Shown one piece after another: positions 43,622 through 54,900 of a DNA stretch of 64,000 bases. Both the position numbers and the translations under genes were made by a program. Each line of letters opens with the position of its first letter. Position 1 is the stretch's first letter. The notes beneath the pieces were generated by a model. The model was not told the DNA's origin. It ran no database searches and saw nothing but the letters and a program-made list of their open reading frames with translations. Source of the stretch: Fremontodendron californicum (taxonomy: Eukaryota; Streptophyta; Magnoliopsida; Malvales; Malvaceae); NCBI GenBank assembly GCA_030761205.1, contig JAULJL010000011.1, positions 12,080,501 to 12,144,500 of the forward strand. Reading direction: 5' to 3'.

Positions 43622-46600
43622 TCAAGCTGGGGAGTAGATATTTTCCATCCCTAGCTTGCCTACAATCTGCTGAAATGCTGAACTCATCAGTCCTTTAGTT
43701 AAGACATCTGCTAGCTGGTTCTTTGTAGAAATATAGGGAGTGCAAATCAATCCACTTTCAAGTTTCTCCTTAATGAAATGTCTGTCAACCTCCACATGTT
43801 TAGTTCTGTCGTGCTGAACTGGATTGTGAGCTATGTTGATTGCAGACTTATTATCACAATACAACTTCATTGGAGTCTCCCATTTAATCTTCAAGTCATC
43901 TAGTATAATTTTGAGCCATAACAGTTCACAAATACCTTGTGTCATTGATCGAAATTCTGCCTCAGCACTAGATCTTGCTACAACTGGTTGTTTCTTACTC
44001 CTCCAGGTTACCAAATTTCCGCCAATGAAAGTACAATACCCAGATGTTGATCTTTTGTCAGTAACACAGCCAGCATAATCGGCATCTGTGTATGCTTCTA
44101 GTTCCATTCTTGTGCCTTTTCTAAAGAGAACCCCTTTTCCTGGATTGCCTTTCAAATATTGTAGGATCCGGTATACTGCAGCGAGATGGACACCTTTAGG
44201 ATTTTGCATGAACTGACTCACAACACTCACTGCATATGCAATGTCAGGTCGTGTGTGTGATAGATAGATTAGCTTCCCCACAAGTCTTTGGTACATGCCT
44301 TTGTCAGCTGGTTCTCCTTCCACAGATTCTCCTAATCTATGATTTGGCTCAATAGGCGTATCTGATGGTTTGCAACCAAGCTTACCTGTTTCTTTTAACA
44401 GATCAAGAACATATTTTTGCTGTGAAACAAAGATTCCTTCCTTGGACCGAGCTACTTCTATTCCTAAGAAGTACTTCAATTTTCCAAGGTCCTTTATTTC
44501 AAACTCTTTTGCTAAATACTTCCGAAGAGCCTCCTTTTCATCTGGATCATTCCCAGTTACAATTATATCGTCCACATAAACTATCAATGCCGTGACTCCC
44601 CCTGAAGCCGAATGCTTGATAAACAATGTATGATCACCCTGACTCTGTTTGTACTTCATATTCACCATTGCTTTGGTAAATCTTCCAAACCATGCCCGGG
44701 GAGATTGTTTGAGCCCATACAATGCTTTTTTCAGTTTGCACACTTTGTTTTTGTCCATATTTATTCCAAAACCAGGTGGTACTTCCATATAAATTTTCTC
44801 CTCAAGATCACCATGTAAGAAGGCGTTCTTCACATCGAACTGTTGTAAAGGCCAATCATAATTTGCTGCTAGGGATAACAATACCCTTACTGTGTTCATC
44901 TTCGCCACTGGTGCAAATGTCTCTTGATAATCCACCCCATAGGTCTGTGTATATCCCTTGGCTACTAGTCTTGCTTTATACCTCTCAATGGATCCATCTG
45001 ACTTATACTTCACTGTGAAGACCCATTTGCATCCTACTAGTCTCTTTCCAGTTGGTAATTCTGTTAGTTCCCATGTTTTATTTTTCTCCAAGGCCTCCAT
45101 TTCTACTCTCATTGCATGCTTCCATTCCTCTTTGTCAAGTGCCTGCGATAAGGTCTGTGGGATGTCTACAGTGTTTAGATGGGTAAGAAAGGTTTTGTGT
45201 GGGGTTGATAATTTTTCAAATGACACAAAATGGGATAAAGGATGTTGTGTGCATTTTCTAACACCTTTTCTTGTAGCTATGGGCAAATCTAAATCAAGAA
45301 CAGTAGGGGATATCTCAGTAGAAGGACTTACCTCAGTTCCAAGTGACGATTTGGTTTCTTGAACTTGCACAGGATTGATCAGTGGCTTTATCCTTCTTGA
45401 GTAGACCTGTAGTGGCTTTGTGAGAGTAGGATTTATGAGTTCACAAGGTTCAGAGGTAAGTTGTCTTTCAGGAGTGGGTTCTGTTTGTACATGAGATATT
45501 TTAACCACCATTGATGGTTCTCTCAAGAACAAATCCTTATCCTCCATAAATGATGCCTCCCCCTGAGGATAAGGGCTAGAAAAATAGCTTTCGTGTTCTG
45601 CAAAAGTAACATCAGCAGAGACATAGGTTTTACGAGTAATAGGATTGTAGCACTTGTACCCTTTTTGAGTAGGTGAATATCCTATGAATACACACTTGAC
45701 TGCTCTAGGATCTAACTTGCTTCGACTATTAGAGTGAACATGAACAAATGAGACACATCCAAAAACTCGAGGGACTAACTTCATAGACATATTGAAATCT
45801 GAAAAATACTTAGAAAACACCTCAATTGGACTTTTAAAATCAAGAACTCGAGAGGGGATACGATTTATTAAATGAGCTGCAGTAAGGACTGCTTCCCCCC
45901 AAAAGGTTTTTGGAACATTTTGTTGAAACAAAAGAGCACGAACAGAGGCTAACAAATGACCATTTTTCCTTTCGGCAACTCCATTTTGTTGGGGTGTGTC
46001 AACACAAGAAGATTCATGAATAATTCCCTCTTTTTGAAAGTATGGAGACAAAGTTTGATTAAAGTAGTCCCTAGCATTATCAGTCCTCAACTTCTTAATT
46101 CTAACATTGAATTGAGTTTTGACCATTGTATGAAAAATAGGAAAAATGTTGCTCACATCAGATTTTTGTTTTAACAAATAAATCCATGAAACTCGAGTAC
46201 AGTCATCTATGAATGAGACAAACCAACGAGCCCCCGAAATGTTGGGAACTCGAGATGGACCCCAAATATCACTGTGAATCAAGGAAAAAGGAACAGTAGT
46301 TCTTTTATTACTCAAAGGAAAAGACACACGTCGGTGTTTAGCAAATTCACAAACCTCACAGTGAAACTCATTTAAACTAACATTCTTAAACAAAGATGGA
46401 AACATGACACTAAGAACACTGAAGGAAGGATGCCCAAGTCTAAAGTGGTAAAGCCAAATTTGGTCTTTATTGCAAGGAGAGTTATTGAAGAGAAACGAGA
46501 TAGGTGATTTGTTTTCACTGTTCACTTGTTCACTAGGTAACTCAAGATAATAAAGACCATGTCTCACCTTAGCATGTCCAATCGTCCTCCTCGTAACTTG

Positions 46601-47260
46601 GTCCTGAAATACACAAGAAATATGAGAAAAAATCATATTGCAGTTTAGATCTTTTGTAAGTTGGTAAGCAGACACAAGGTTTGTAGATAACTTGGGTACA
46701 TGTAACACATTTTTAAGAATAATGGATGGGCTTAGAACAATGTCTCCTTGGCCTGCAACAGTGGCCAAAGATCCATCAGCAATGACTATTTTTCTGTTGC
46801 TAGGACACGGATGATATGTGAGAAATTTGTGTGAAGAATGAGTCATATGATCGGTTGCCCCAGAGTCAATAACCCAAGAGTTTGAAAATTCAAAATTGGC
46901 GGCACTTAAAGCATATAAGGAATGAGGCTTACCAGAATTTGCCAAGGAACAGGTACCTGTAGACTTTTCTAATGAATCAAGAAGTGATCTTAGCCGTTCA
47001 ATGTCTCTTTTGTTGAATTCATTCTGTTCTCCACCATGGAACTTATTTGATCTGTCTTCTTTTGATTGAGTCATATGCACCCGGCTTCTTTGTGTTCCAC
47101 TTTTAGGTCCTCTATTCCATTGAGAACTTTGTGGCTTGCCATGAAGCTTCCAACAGTGCTCCTTAGTATGACGGGGCTTTTTGCAGTGGGTACACCAGAG
47201 GTTATCCTTGTTTTGTAAAGTGATTGTTTTTGAAAGAAGTAGCTCGGTCATGGAAGACAT
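43622..47260 (-). CDS. Copia C pol polyprotein (1212 aa), gag region missing
   Basis: This is a single open frame with zinc knuckle CTHCKKPRHTKEHC (24-37), protease WVIDSGATDHMTHSS (about 130), GAG-pre-integrase motif, integrase core with LIHSDIWGPSRV and DTPQQNGVAERKN, RT with GCKWVFTVKYKSDG and YVDDIIVTG, and RNase H ending HVEVDRHFIKEKLESG. It begins MSSMT, the same start as copia B gag, but residues 6-17 come from a misplaced leader segment and then jump straight to the zinc knuckle. About 200 gag residues are lost. Protease, integrase, RT and RNase H look complete. Particles would need gag from another copy. Confidence 0.92.
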   Translation of the reverse strand: MSSMTELLLSKTITLQNKDNLWCTHCKKPRHTKEHCWKLHGKPQSSQWNRGPKSGTQRSRVHMTQSKEDRSNKFHGGEQNEFNKRDIERLRSLLDSLEKSTGTCSLANSGKPHSLYALSAANFEFSNSWVIDSGATDHMTHSSHKFLTYHPCPSNRKIVIADGSLATVAGQGDIVLSPSIILKNVLHVPKLSTNLVSAYQLTKDLNCNMIFSHISCVFQDQVTRRTIGHAKVRHGLYYLELPSEQVNSENKSPISFLFNNSPCNKDQIWLYHFRLGHPSFSVLSVMFPSLFKNVSLNEFHCEVCEFAKHRRVSFPLSNKRTTVPFSLIHSDIWGPSRVPNISGARWFVSFIDDCTRVSWIYLLKQKSDVSNIFPIFHTMVKTQFNVRIKKLRTDNARDYFNQTLSPYFQKEGIIHESSCVDTPQQNGVAERKNGHLLASVRALLFQQNVPKTFWGEAVLTAAHLINRIPSRVLDFKSPIEVFSKYFSDFNMSMKLVPRVFGCVSFVHVHSNSRSKLDPRAVKCVFIGYSPTQKGYKCYNPITRKTYVSADVTFAEHESYFSSPYPQGEASFMEDKDLFLREPSMVVKISHVQTEPTPERQLTSEPCELINPTLTKPLQVYSRRIKPLINPVQVQETKSSLGTEVSPSTEISPTVLDLDLPIATRKGVRKCTQHPLSHFVSFEKLSTPHKTFLTHLNTVDIPQTLSQALDKEEWKHAMRVEMEALEKNKTWELTELPTGKRLVGCKWVFTVKYKSDGSIERYKARLVAKGYTQTYGVDYQETFAPVAKMNTVRVLLSLAANYDWPLQQFDVKNAFLHGDLEEKIYMEVPPGFGINMDKNKVCKLKKALYGLKQSPRAWFGRFTKAMVNMKYKQSQGDHTLFIKHSASGGVTALIVYVDDIIVTGNDPDEKEALRKYLAKEFEIKDLGKLKYFLGIEVARSKEGIFVSQQKYVLDLLKETGKLGCKPSDTPIEPNHRLGESVEGEPADKGMYQRLVGKLIYLSHTRPDIAYAVSVVSQFMQNPKGVHLAAVYRILQYLKGNPGKGVLFRKGTRMELEAYTDADYAGCVTDKRSTSGYCTFIGGNLVTWRSKKQPVVARSSAEAEFRSMTQGICELLWLKIILDDLKIKWETPMKLYCDNKSAINIAHNPVQHDRTKHVEVDRHFIKEKLESGLICTPYISTKNQLADVLTKGLMSSAFQQIVGKLGMENIYSPA

Positions 47261-47276
47261 TTTGTAAAGTGATTGT

Positions 47277-47540
47277 TTTTGAAAAAAAAATCAGCAATGA
47301 AGGCTGCTGATCAGTGACCAGAAATTCAGCTATGAAGGCTGAAAAAAGAGAGAAATAAAAATTTAGCAGAAATTCTGTTATTGGACAGATTTCAAATCCC
47401 AGAAAAAATTTTGAAAGAAAAATCAGCAATAAAGGATGCTGATCAGTGACCAGAAATTCAGCTATGAAGGCTGAAAAAAGAAAAAAAAAATTTAGCAGAA
47501 ATTCTGTTCTTGGACAGATTTCAAATCCCAGAAAAAAAAT
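47277..47540 (-). repeat. Duplicated copia C leader, about 133 bp twice
   Basis: Copies at about 47277-47409 and 47410-47540 both include gctgatcagtgaccagaaat and ttggacagatttcaaatccc. Copia B has only short local repeats in the same leader. The duplication lies between the PBS and the start of the ORF. Confidence 0.88.
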
Positions 47541-47876
47541 TGAGCCTATAGCTCTGATACCATGAAGAAAGGTTTTGTTATTTCTTATTTTTGAACTAGT
47601 CTATTACAAGGTATTTATACATGAAGGAAGGGTTTACTTAATCCCTAAAAGATAGGAATTTGATAGTATTTACAGCTAATTTCAAGCTGGAAATCCCTGA
47701 TTTCCAGCCTTGGGTTTCCAGCTGGAAATCCCTGATTTCCAGCATTGGGTTTCCAGCTGAAAATCCCTAGGTTTCCAGCTGGAAATCCCTGATTTCCAGC
47801 ATTGGGTTTCAAGCTGGAAATCCCTGATTTCCAGCCTTGGGATTCCAACTGTCAATCCCTGATTTCCAGCAGATAT

Positions 47877-48950
47877 TCTTGTTCTAAAAGAATATATTAA
47901 TGTTTATGTCAAACTATTCATTCGTATCATACTTTGTTCATATTTTTTTTTAAATAACTATATGTAAGTATATTATATTTGTAACATTATACATAATCTC
48001 ATAATATTCATATACTAATAATTAATATTAATTAAATATTTTTATTTTATTTTTATTCATATTAATTATATTATTGTTGATATAATTATTTATTTATTCA
48101 TTATTTTTTAATAAAATTATTATTTTATTTACTTATATAAAAAATCACTTTCAATTTAAAATAATGTTCATATATTAATAATTAATAATAGTTAAAATTT
48201 TATTTTATTTTATTTTTATTCATATTAATTATATTATTATTGATATAATTTTTTATTCAATATTTTTAATAGAATTATTATTTTATTTACTTACATGGTC
48301 AAAGTTAATAATTTTTTTTTTTAAAAAACATCACTTACAATTTAAAAAAATATATATATATATATATTTTTAAAAAAAAAAATTCAAATAATTATTTTTA
48401 TTATTTATTTATTATTATTTTTTTCTCTTTCTTTTCCTTTCTTTCTTTCTCCATCAAAGGCAATTGATGGCCTTCAAATCTATACTTCTATACTTACTAT
48501 TAAAGTTGTGTATAGATAGATATAGAAGTACAGATTGGTGGCTTTGATTTAATATATGCAATAGACCAAAAGTCAGGGCAGATAGTAAGAACTGATAAAT
48601 TATTACAATTAATAAACAAATAAACCATTCTCTTCCCTTCTTTTACATGTTCAGAGAGCTAAGAGTAGGAACTGCTTCAGATGCTTTGACCAATATATTT
48701 AAAAGCTACGACGAAAATTCCACTTATTAAGAACTAACTCAGCTACTACTCCCATATCTATGCTTCATATACCACCTCAAAGGACAAAATTGAGCCAAGA
48801 AAAAAAAAAACACCATATAAAAGTGTTTCCTGCTGTATAAATAAAACACAGCTCGTACCAGAAAGAATGCGGAGCAAAATTTCCTCTCTTCAGCTAGTAG
48901 CCAAACCATTTGCATTGGAACCTGCTTTCAGCTGGCTGGAATTGGTTATT
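47877..48950. other. AT-rich spacer and 3' flank of the beta-galactosidase gene
   Basis: Extremely AT-rich to about 48430. The last few hundred bases probably include the 3' UTR of the minus-strand gene ending at 48951. Imperfect inverted segments (atcaaag...tacttctata) occur at about 48456-48550. No gene is seen. Confidence 0.5.
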
Positions 48951-51900
48951 TTAGCTGCAAACTACTTCAATGGCAAGTTTCTTAGTAGTACCAGGACACA
49001 AGCCCTTATCCAAGTTCCCTTCTGCTAGTTCCATGGCACACTCATTTTTACCTAGGCACACCTGCAGTGCAAAGCATATGAAGAAAAGAAAACTTAAGTT
49101 AATTAATATCAATTAATCCTAAATGCAAATATGATTTTTCATAGAATATGCTAAAAGACTGACCTTGTTACTCGTAACAAAGTTAAAATAGTGCTTCTAT
49201 GCCAAACCATATGAGTAGTGCATGCATAGTCTAATAGAAGTTTGAGTCGAATATGGAGCAATAAAAATAAATTTTACTTTTTCTTGAATATTGGAATATA
49301 TATTGTGCCAACAATATGACTTGTGAAACTAATTTTTGAGAAGTTTGTAAACACAAACTTCTGAATAAAAGGAATTGAAAGTTTGTCAGAATTAAAGATG
49401 AGTGGCTTATTACCCCACTTTAGTGTTTTTCTACCAAAAATATTTGTAAAAAAATGAGATTCATAATCAATGTTTACTTGTATCTCCTAATTAATTATCA
49501 AAATTGTGGAAGCTTTACATATTTTATGGTTTTAGATTCATGCCATTATATGTTACACTTGAATCAAGTATAAGCACTTCCTACTAGTTCGGTGTTTTTG
49601 AATGGTCAGTGACTATGTTACTCCGACTCTTCATTTTCCTTGAAGTATCCGTGTCCGACACCCATCTCTGACGCATATTCGGACAAGGGTATGGAGGTAT
49701 GATCCTCCAAATATATGGAAAAACTTAAAAAAAATTAAGCAAACCGTGTCGAACACATACCCGTATCCGAGTAACATAAGTCTGTGAATATAACAAAATC
49801 GTGCTTTGTATTTATTGTGAAAACTTCAAATTGAGACATAACATATTCAATTTATAACCTTAACCTATGGGATTAGGGACATTACAAAAAAAATATAACT
49901 AAAATGGCATCACAACCTTATGCAAATGTGAAGCTTATGAATAAGGTTAAAAATTGAATTATTTTAGTTGTGAACCTTATTCGATTCATACTCGGCTGTG
50001 GTAATGCTGTAACCTTAACCTTTGGGATTAGGGGCAACAAAAAAAAATATAACTGAAATTAAGGTAACCCTTACCTTTTCAACCACAAATGTTGAATTAG
50101 GATCGTGGCAGTCCCCCTTGCTGTAAGACCCACACCTTCCTGTAGGATTTCCAAAGCTAGCGAACTTCACATTAGAAATCGAAGTATTTTTGGGGCACTT
50201 TAGATGGACGGTTGGTCTGGTTTTGTCATTTCCACCTCCATCTTTAGGTATTGACTCCTCGGCAATGAGAGAACATATACTTGATGTTTTGCGTTTTGAG
50301 AATGTAACTTTTGTTGGATCTCCACCTTTCTCCTCGAAGATCACCAAAATGTTTCCAGATGGCTTGAACCAAGAACGTGGAACATGGTACCTGGTCAATA
50401 AGAAATACACAGTTTTTAGTCACTCCTCCAACAAAGCCGTTTTTATTAGAAAAGTGTGGATAATGATAAGGAAATTTTGAAGAACTATTTCAAGAAAGTA
50501 ACTAATTCAAAGTAAAAAATGTTGATGCAAGTGAGCATTGGAGAAATAGCAATATAGAGTGAAAACAATATAACAACTTCATAATTTTAATTTTCTCAAT
50601 TTTAATCTAGCTTTGCTTAAATAAAAAGAAAAACCGTGATAACTTCATAAGTTTAAGTTAACCAATTAATTCAAAATAAAAAGTAAAATAACTTCCACAA
50701 ACACATTTAAAGTACCTTTAATATTTTAACTTATGCAGCACCCACATGTAGATCCAATTTTTTTTTTTAATGAGTTGATAGAATGTAGTAGAAAAAGTAA
50801 AAGAAACCATTTTTCTAAGCAAGCACAATATAATTTGAAAGGAGAAGAGAGAAGAAAATTAGAGTTTTGAGCCAACTCAGTTAAAACTTAAAAGCAACCA
50901 GTTGCTGAGAGACCAACTCAATCAGCTGCTAAATAAAATTAGTATGATAAGTTGAATATTAGATAAAGTTTTAAGTATCTCAAGAATAAATGCTATTTTT
51001 GTTTCTTGTGGGATTAAATGTTCAACATTTTGTTTCCATCTTTTCAAAGCAATTTAATTGATTCTATTTTAAAGTTCGAAAGCAACTCAAAGTTTCTAAA
51101 AAAGCTTCAATAATATGAAGAGAAAATGGGTGGAAAAGATAGTCTCAAATAACTGTAGTAAAGATGTACAATTCCAACACAAAAGGCATTCAAGCTATTT
51201 TAAAACATTCTGTATTCATGAGTTTTAGTTGACATCTGACAACCAAAAGCCTACTCAAGTTTTCTTAAAGATTTTGTATGCAATAGCTTGTGACACATAA
51301 TTTTATTAATAGATAAAGCTAAAATGCATAACTTTTAATGTACTGAAAACTTAGAATTGGGTTTTTTGCAGGAAAAGGCCTCAGAAGCTGAACACAGAGA
51401 TCTAAGTTGGCGATTTAGACTAGGACAACATGAAAGATGGAGAGGCAAGCAATTTTTTGTCATAATTATGATCTATTTACATGCTTGATGAATAAGTGTA
51501 TTTCTTAACCTTGGAAACCTGAAAATTTTGGCAAATATTCCTGCTTTTGTCAATATAACTTTTTTGGTATATTAACCCCATGCATCCTTTTCTTTGTATT
51601 TTTTCAATAATAAATTGTATGGTCAAGGCAATTATATTACTAACACCCATTTTTTCATTTACTATGAAGTCTGAGTTCTTGAAAAACAGTGTTTTAATTA
51701 TCTTCCGATTTGGCTTACCATCTTTGTGTTGGTTCTCCACAACCAGTAAGGCATTTATCTGGGAAGAATTTTCCTCTGTAATCACATTCCTGTACGCACT
51801 TCTCATCTTTAGAACTTTTTATTGGCCAGTATCTTCCAACCTCTTCTCCATTTAACCAGGCTAGACCTTTGCCCATATGAACCATATCCAGACCAATTGG

Positions 51901-54900
51901 TTCATCCCCTGATGGTGGATCCACAAGAACCTGCCATAGCTTAAGTACTTAAATCCTTTCCTTTCTTTGTTTAAATGTTGAACATTGGTAGAGTACGCAA
52001 TAAAACATTCACCTCCAAAAAATATTTATCCTGAATTAAATTTGAAAAGGAAATAAGGGCATTTTCTGAATCTTTTCTACCTTGTACCATGTCAGAGGCT
52101 GATTTTTTGGTGGTTCTGAGGTTGACACCCAATTTACACCATTCAAGCTGTCTGGCTTGTATATACCCAAGTGTTCTCCTTGCAATCCAATCTGCATACG
52201 GCATAACAAAGACAGAGATAAGGCTTTCAGAATTTTAAAGGCTATACCTATTTGTGAATATTTCACTCTTCAGCTATTAAATATATTCTAGCCCTTCCAA
52301 GGCTTTGGAAGATGATAATAAACTTGGAAAAAAGAGATGCTTCCTTCTAAAACAAATTCTTGGAACTTATAGCCACATCAACCTCAGCCTTTCATTGTTT
52401 TGAAAGTGATGCAGAGAATCTAAGAAGAAAATCAAGGGTAAGAGGGCTCAATAAACAAGTGAACCCTTCTATATATTAAATCTTAAGTAGACTTTATTTG
52501 TCTTTTTATTTCTTTCTTTGATATCTTAGTTCTCTGTTTGTTAAAAAGTCACACGACTAATATGTTATTTTTGACTAGCTAGGACTGCCAATCTTGATCA
52601 AATTATTAGATTCCTAAAGCATCAAATACTATGATTGTACAGCTACTTTGCCCTAGTGTAAATAGTCTTTCTAGGTTTTAAAGTGGATACTGTGGCAATT
52701 TTATCTTTTTTTTCTTTTAAGATTATTGAATATAATAAACCAGAACTCCAGATCTGTTTTGTTTGATATTTTTCTGCAATTTCCAGCTTCTAAACTCTGA
52801 GGTGTCGATTCTTGCTTAGCACAAGATTAGCATATCTAAACTTGTAAAAATGACTATCATCCACAAATCATCCGTAAATTATTTTGGGATAAAACCTTGA
52901 AAAATCGAAATTCCAGTTTGGTCCTAAATTTAAGGTGTCCTTTTCCTTTAAATTCAATTCTGGTGATAATGTTGCCATCGAAAAATTCTCAAGTATTAGA
53001 AAACAATTTATGCCAGAAACTCATGAAATATTTCAGGCTCAGTAAGGAACAAATTGAAGAAACTTCGGACGGAGGACATCCTTGCAAGTTTTGGAAGTAT
53101 ATATATTCAAAGCTTAAATTTAGAAAATAAGATTTTAGATATTTTTGGGGGCTTGTTTGTTTGGTTTATTTTATTCAACCTTATTTGGTATTTAATCTGG
53201 CCTTATTAATGGGCTTAAAACCAAGGTTTATGAAGCTCATACATATAGGTTTGTCAAACTTGGAATTTAGGTTTTGGCTATTGACATCTTGAAATGAGAG
53301 TTGAGTTTCTGCAATTGAGATTTTTAGACTATTATTGAGTGTAATTATTCTAGAATATTTGTTCTACCATAACTTCTTGATAGCTGAAAGTACCTAATCA
53401 CAGAAAACAGGAAGTTGAATTCATTATGGATTTTGAGTTTTCTCATCAGAAAATGGACTTCATCTTATGTCAATATTCACTAGAACAATTAGATGCAGGG
53501 ACACGACAGTTTTACTTTTTGTTCATTCTTCAAACAGCATGATAAAGGTAAAGCCAAAAAGGCAAAGAAAGTGATTTAGGGTGGTAATGAAAAGGGCCAA
53601 AACTTCAAGTCTTTCTGACTATTATCCCCATAAATTTCAATCCAACTTAGCACTATCATGAATTTGACAATCAAATAAAGCCAGATGTGAGAGAAATTAT
53701 TATGACCCTAACTTAGTAAAGTGAAATACCTTGTAGGTCCAGCTAGACATAGACAAATCTATTGTTCCATTATTGAGCCCCTCGATCTTGACACTTGTTA
53801 GTCCTGCGCCTACCCATTCATATAATCCTCCAGCATTCTGAAACCAGGAAGAGCAGATCAGTTTCAAAAGCATATCATCGGAGAGTAAAACGCACGAAGT
53901 TCTTGATAAATCATACAAAATTATACTATAATTAGTATAACATTAGAAGGAAAGAAAATTATAAAAACTAACTTGTTTGCAAACATGATTTCATGTACAA
54001 CAGAGATAGCACATTAGCACTTTAAAAGCACACATTTAAAATCCCAGATCAACTGTTTGCTAAAAGAGATTCTAGCAAGGGTATTCTTTTACCTGGAGGA
54101 AGAAAAAAAGGGGGGGGGGGGGGGGCAGGATAGATAAGGAGAATCGAGAAATTTCTCTAAGGTTGGAGAAGATTCAAAGGTGCAAAACAATGAGCTCAAA
54201 ACTTCATAGATGAATGGACACTCTGTAATCAGTGTTAGCTCACACTGTCTCTAGAATAGCTCTTTCCCACCATTACATCTCTCAAAAACCCCAACGACTC
54301 CATTATGTATCCAGTTTACGATCCACAGATAATGCGGACACTAGGATAGGACCCAATCACAGTTAAAATGGTCCAGAACTAGCCACAACTAAAAAGAATT
54401 CAGATAAAAGAAAAACAAATTCAGAGAACATCATACAATGTATATGAGTTCCACAGATAGTTTCATCATTTAAGGATAACTTAACAATTCTTTACTCATG
54501 TTTATAAGCAAGAAACAAAATGATAACTCTCTAAACAATTTTGTTCTTCAAGACATGTTTGACATTAATTATGGCTTCATATTTAAGGACAATCTTGAGA
54601 CTTTCATAGATTACTAGTCCTATCAACTGGTCCTATTGAAAGAGACTCATATTGAAGGCAAGCTGTTTAAAATATCAAGGGCATCACCTTATGAAGGGTA
54701 AGGAGCCAAGCAAGAAGCAGATAAATTTGAAATAGATTATCTCCTAAGATTCCTAACCATATAATACATATATATATATATATATATGGGTACATATGAG
54801 GAAGTTCAAGGGGGGGGGGGGGGGGGGGATTTGGAGCCTTGGACCTTAACAACTGCTAGGCCAAGCCTTGCCTGTTAAAAAACCTACACATTTAGTCTAA

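Larger units (their letters stand above)
43292..47871 (-). mobile_element. Copia element C: gag deleted, pol open
   Basis: It is flanked by the duplication GATAT (43287-43291 and 47872-47876). LTRs are 43292-43614 (323 bp) and 47563-47871 (309 bp). The PBS at 47545-47562 on the minus strand reads TGGTATCAGAGC..., and the PPT at 43615-43626 reads cttgagggggag. It shares family with copia B. It lies between the two convergent host genes. Confidence 0.95.

Noticed and set aside
43440..43625. ORF with repeated GNQGF residues in the copia C LTR
   Set aside because: It is a translation of the palindromic LTR minisatellite.
44958..45362. 134-aa plus-strand ORF opposite copia C (and its twin at 34262-34666 opposite copia B)
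   Set aside because: It is present only because it is antisense to a conserved RT-coding region. It has no domain or start context.
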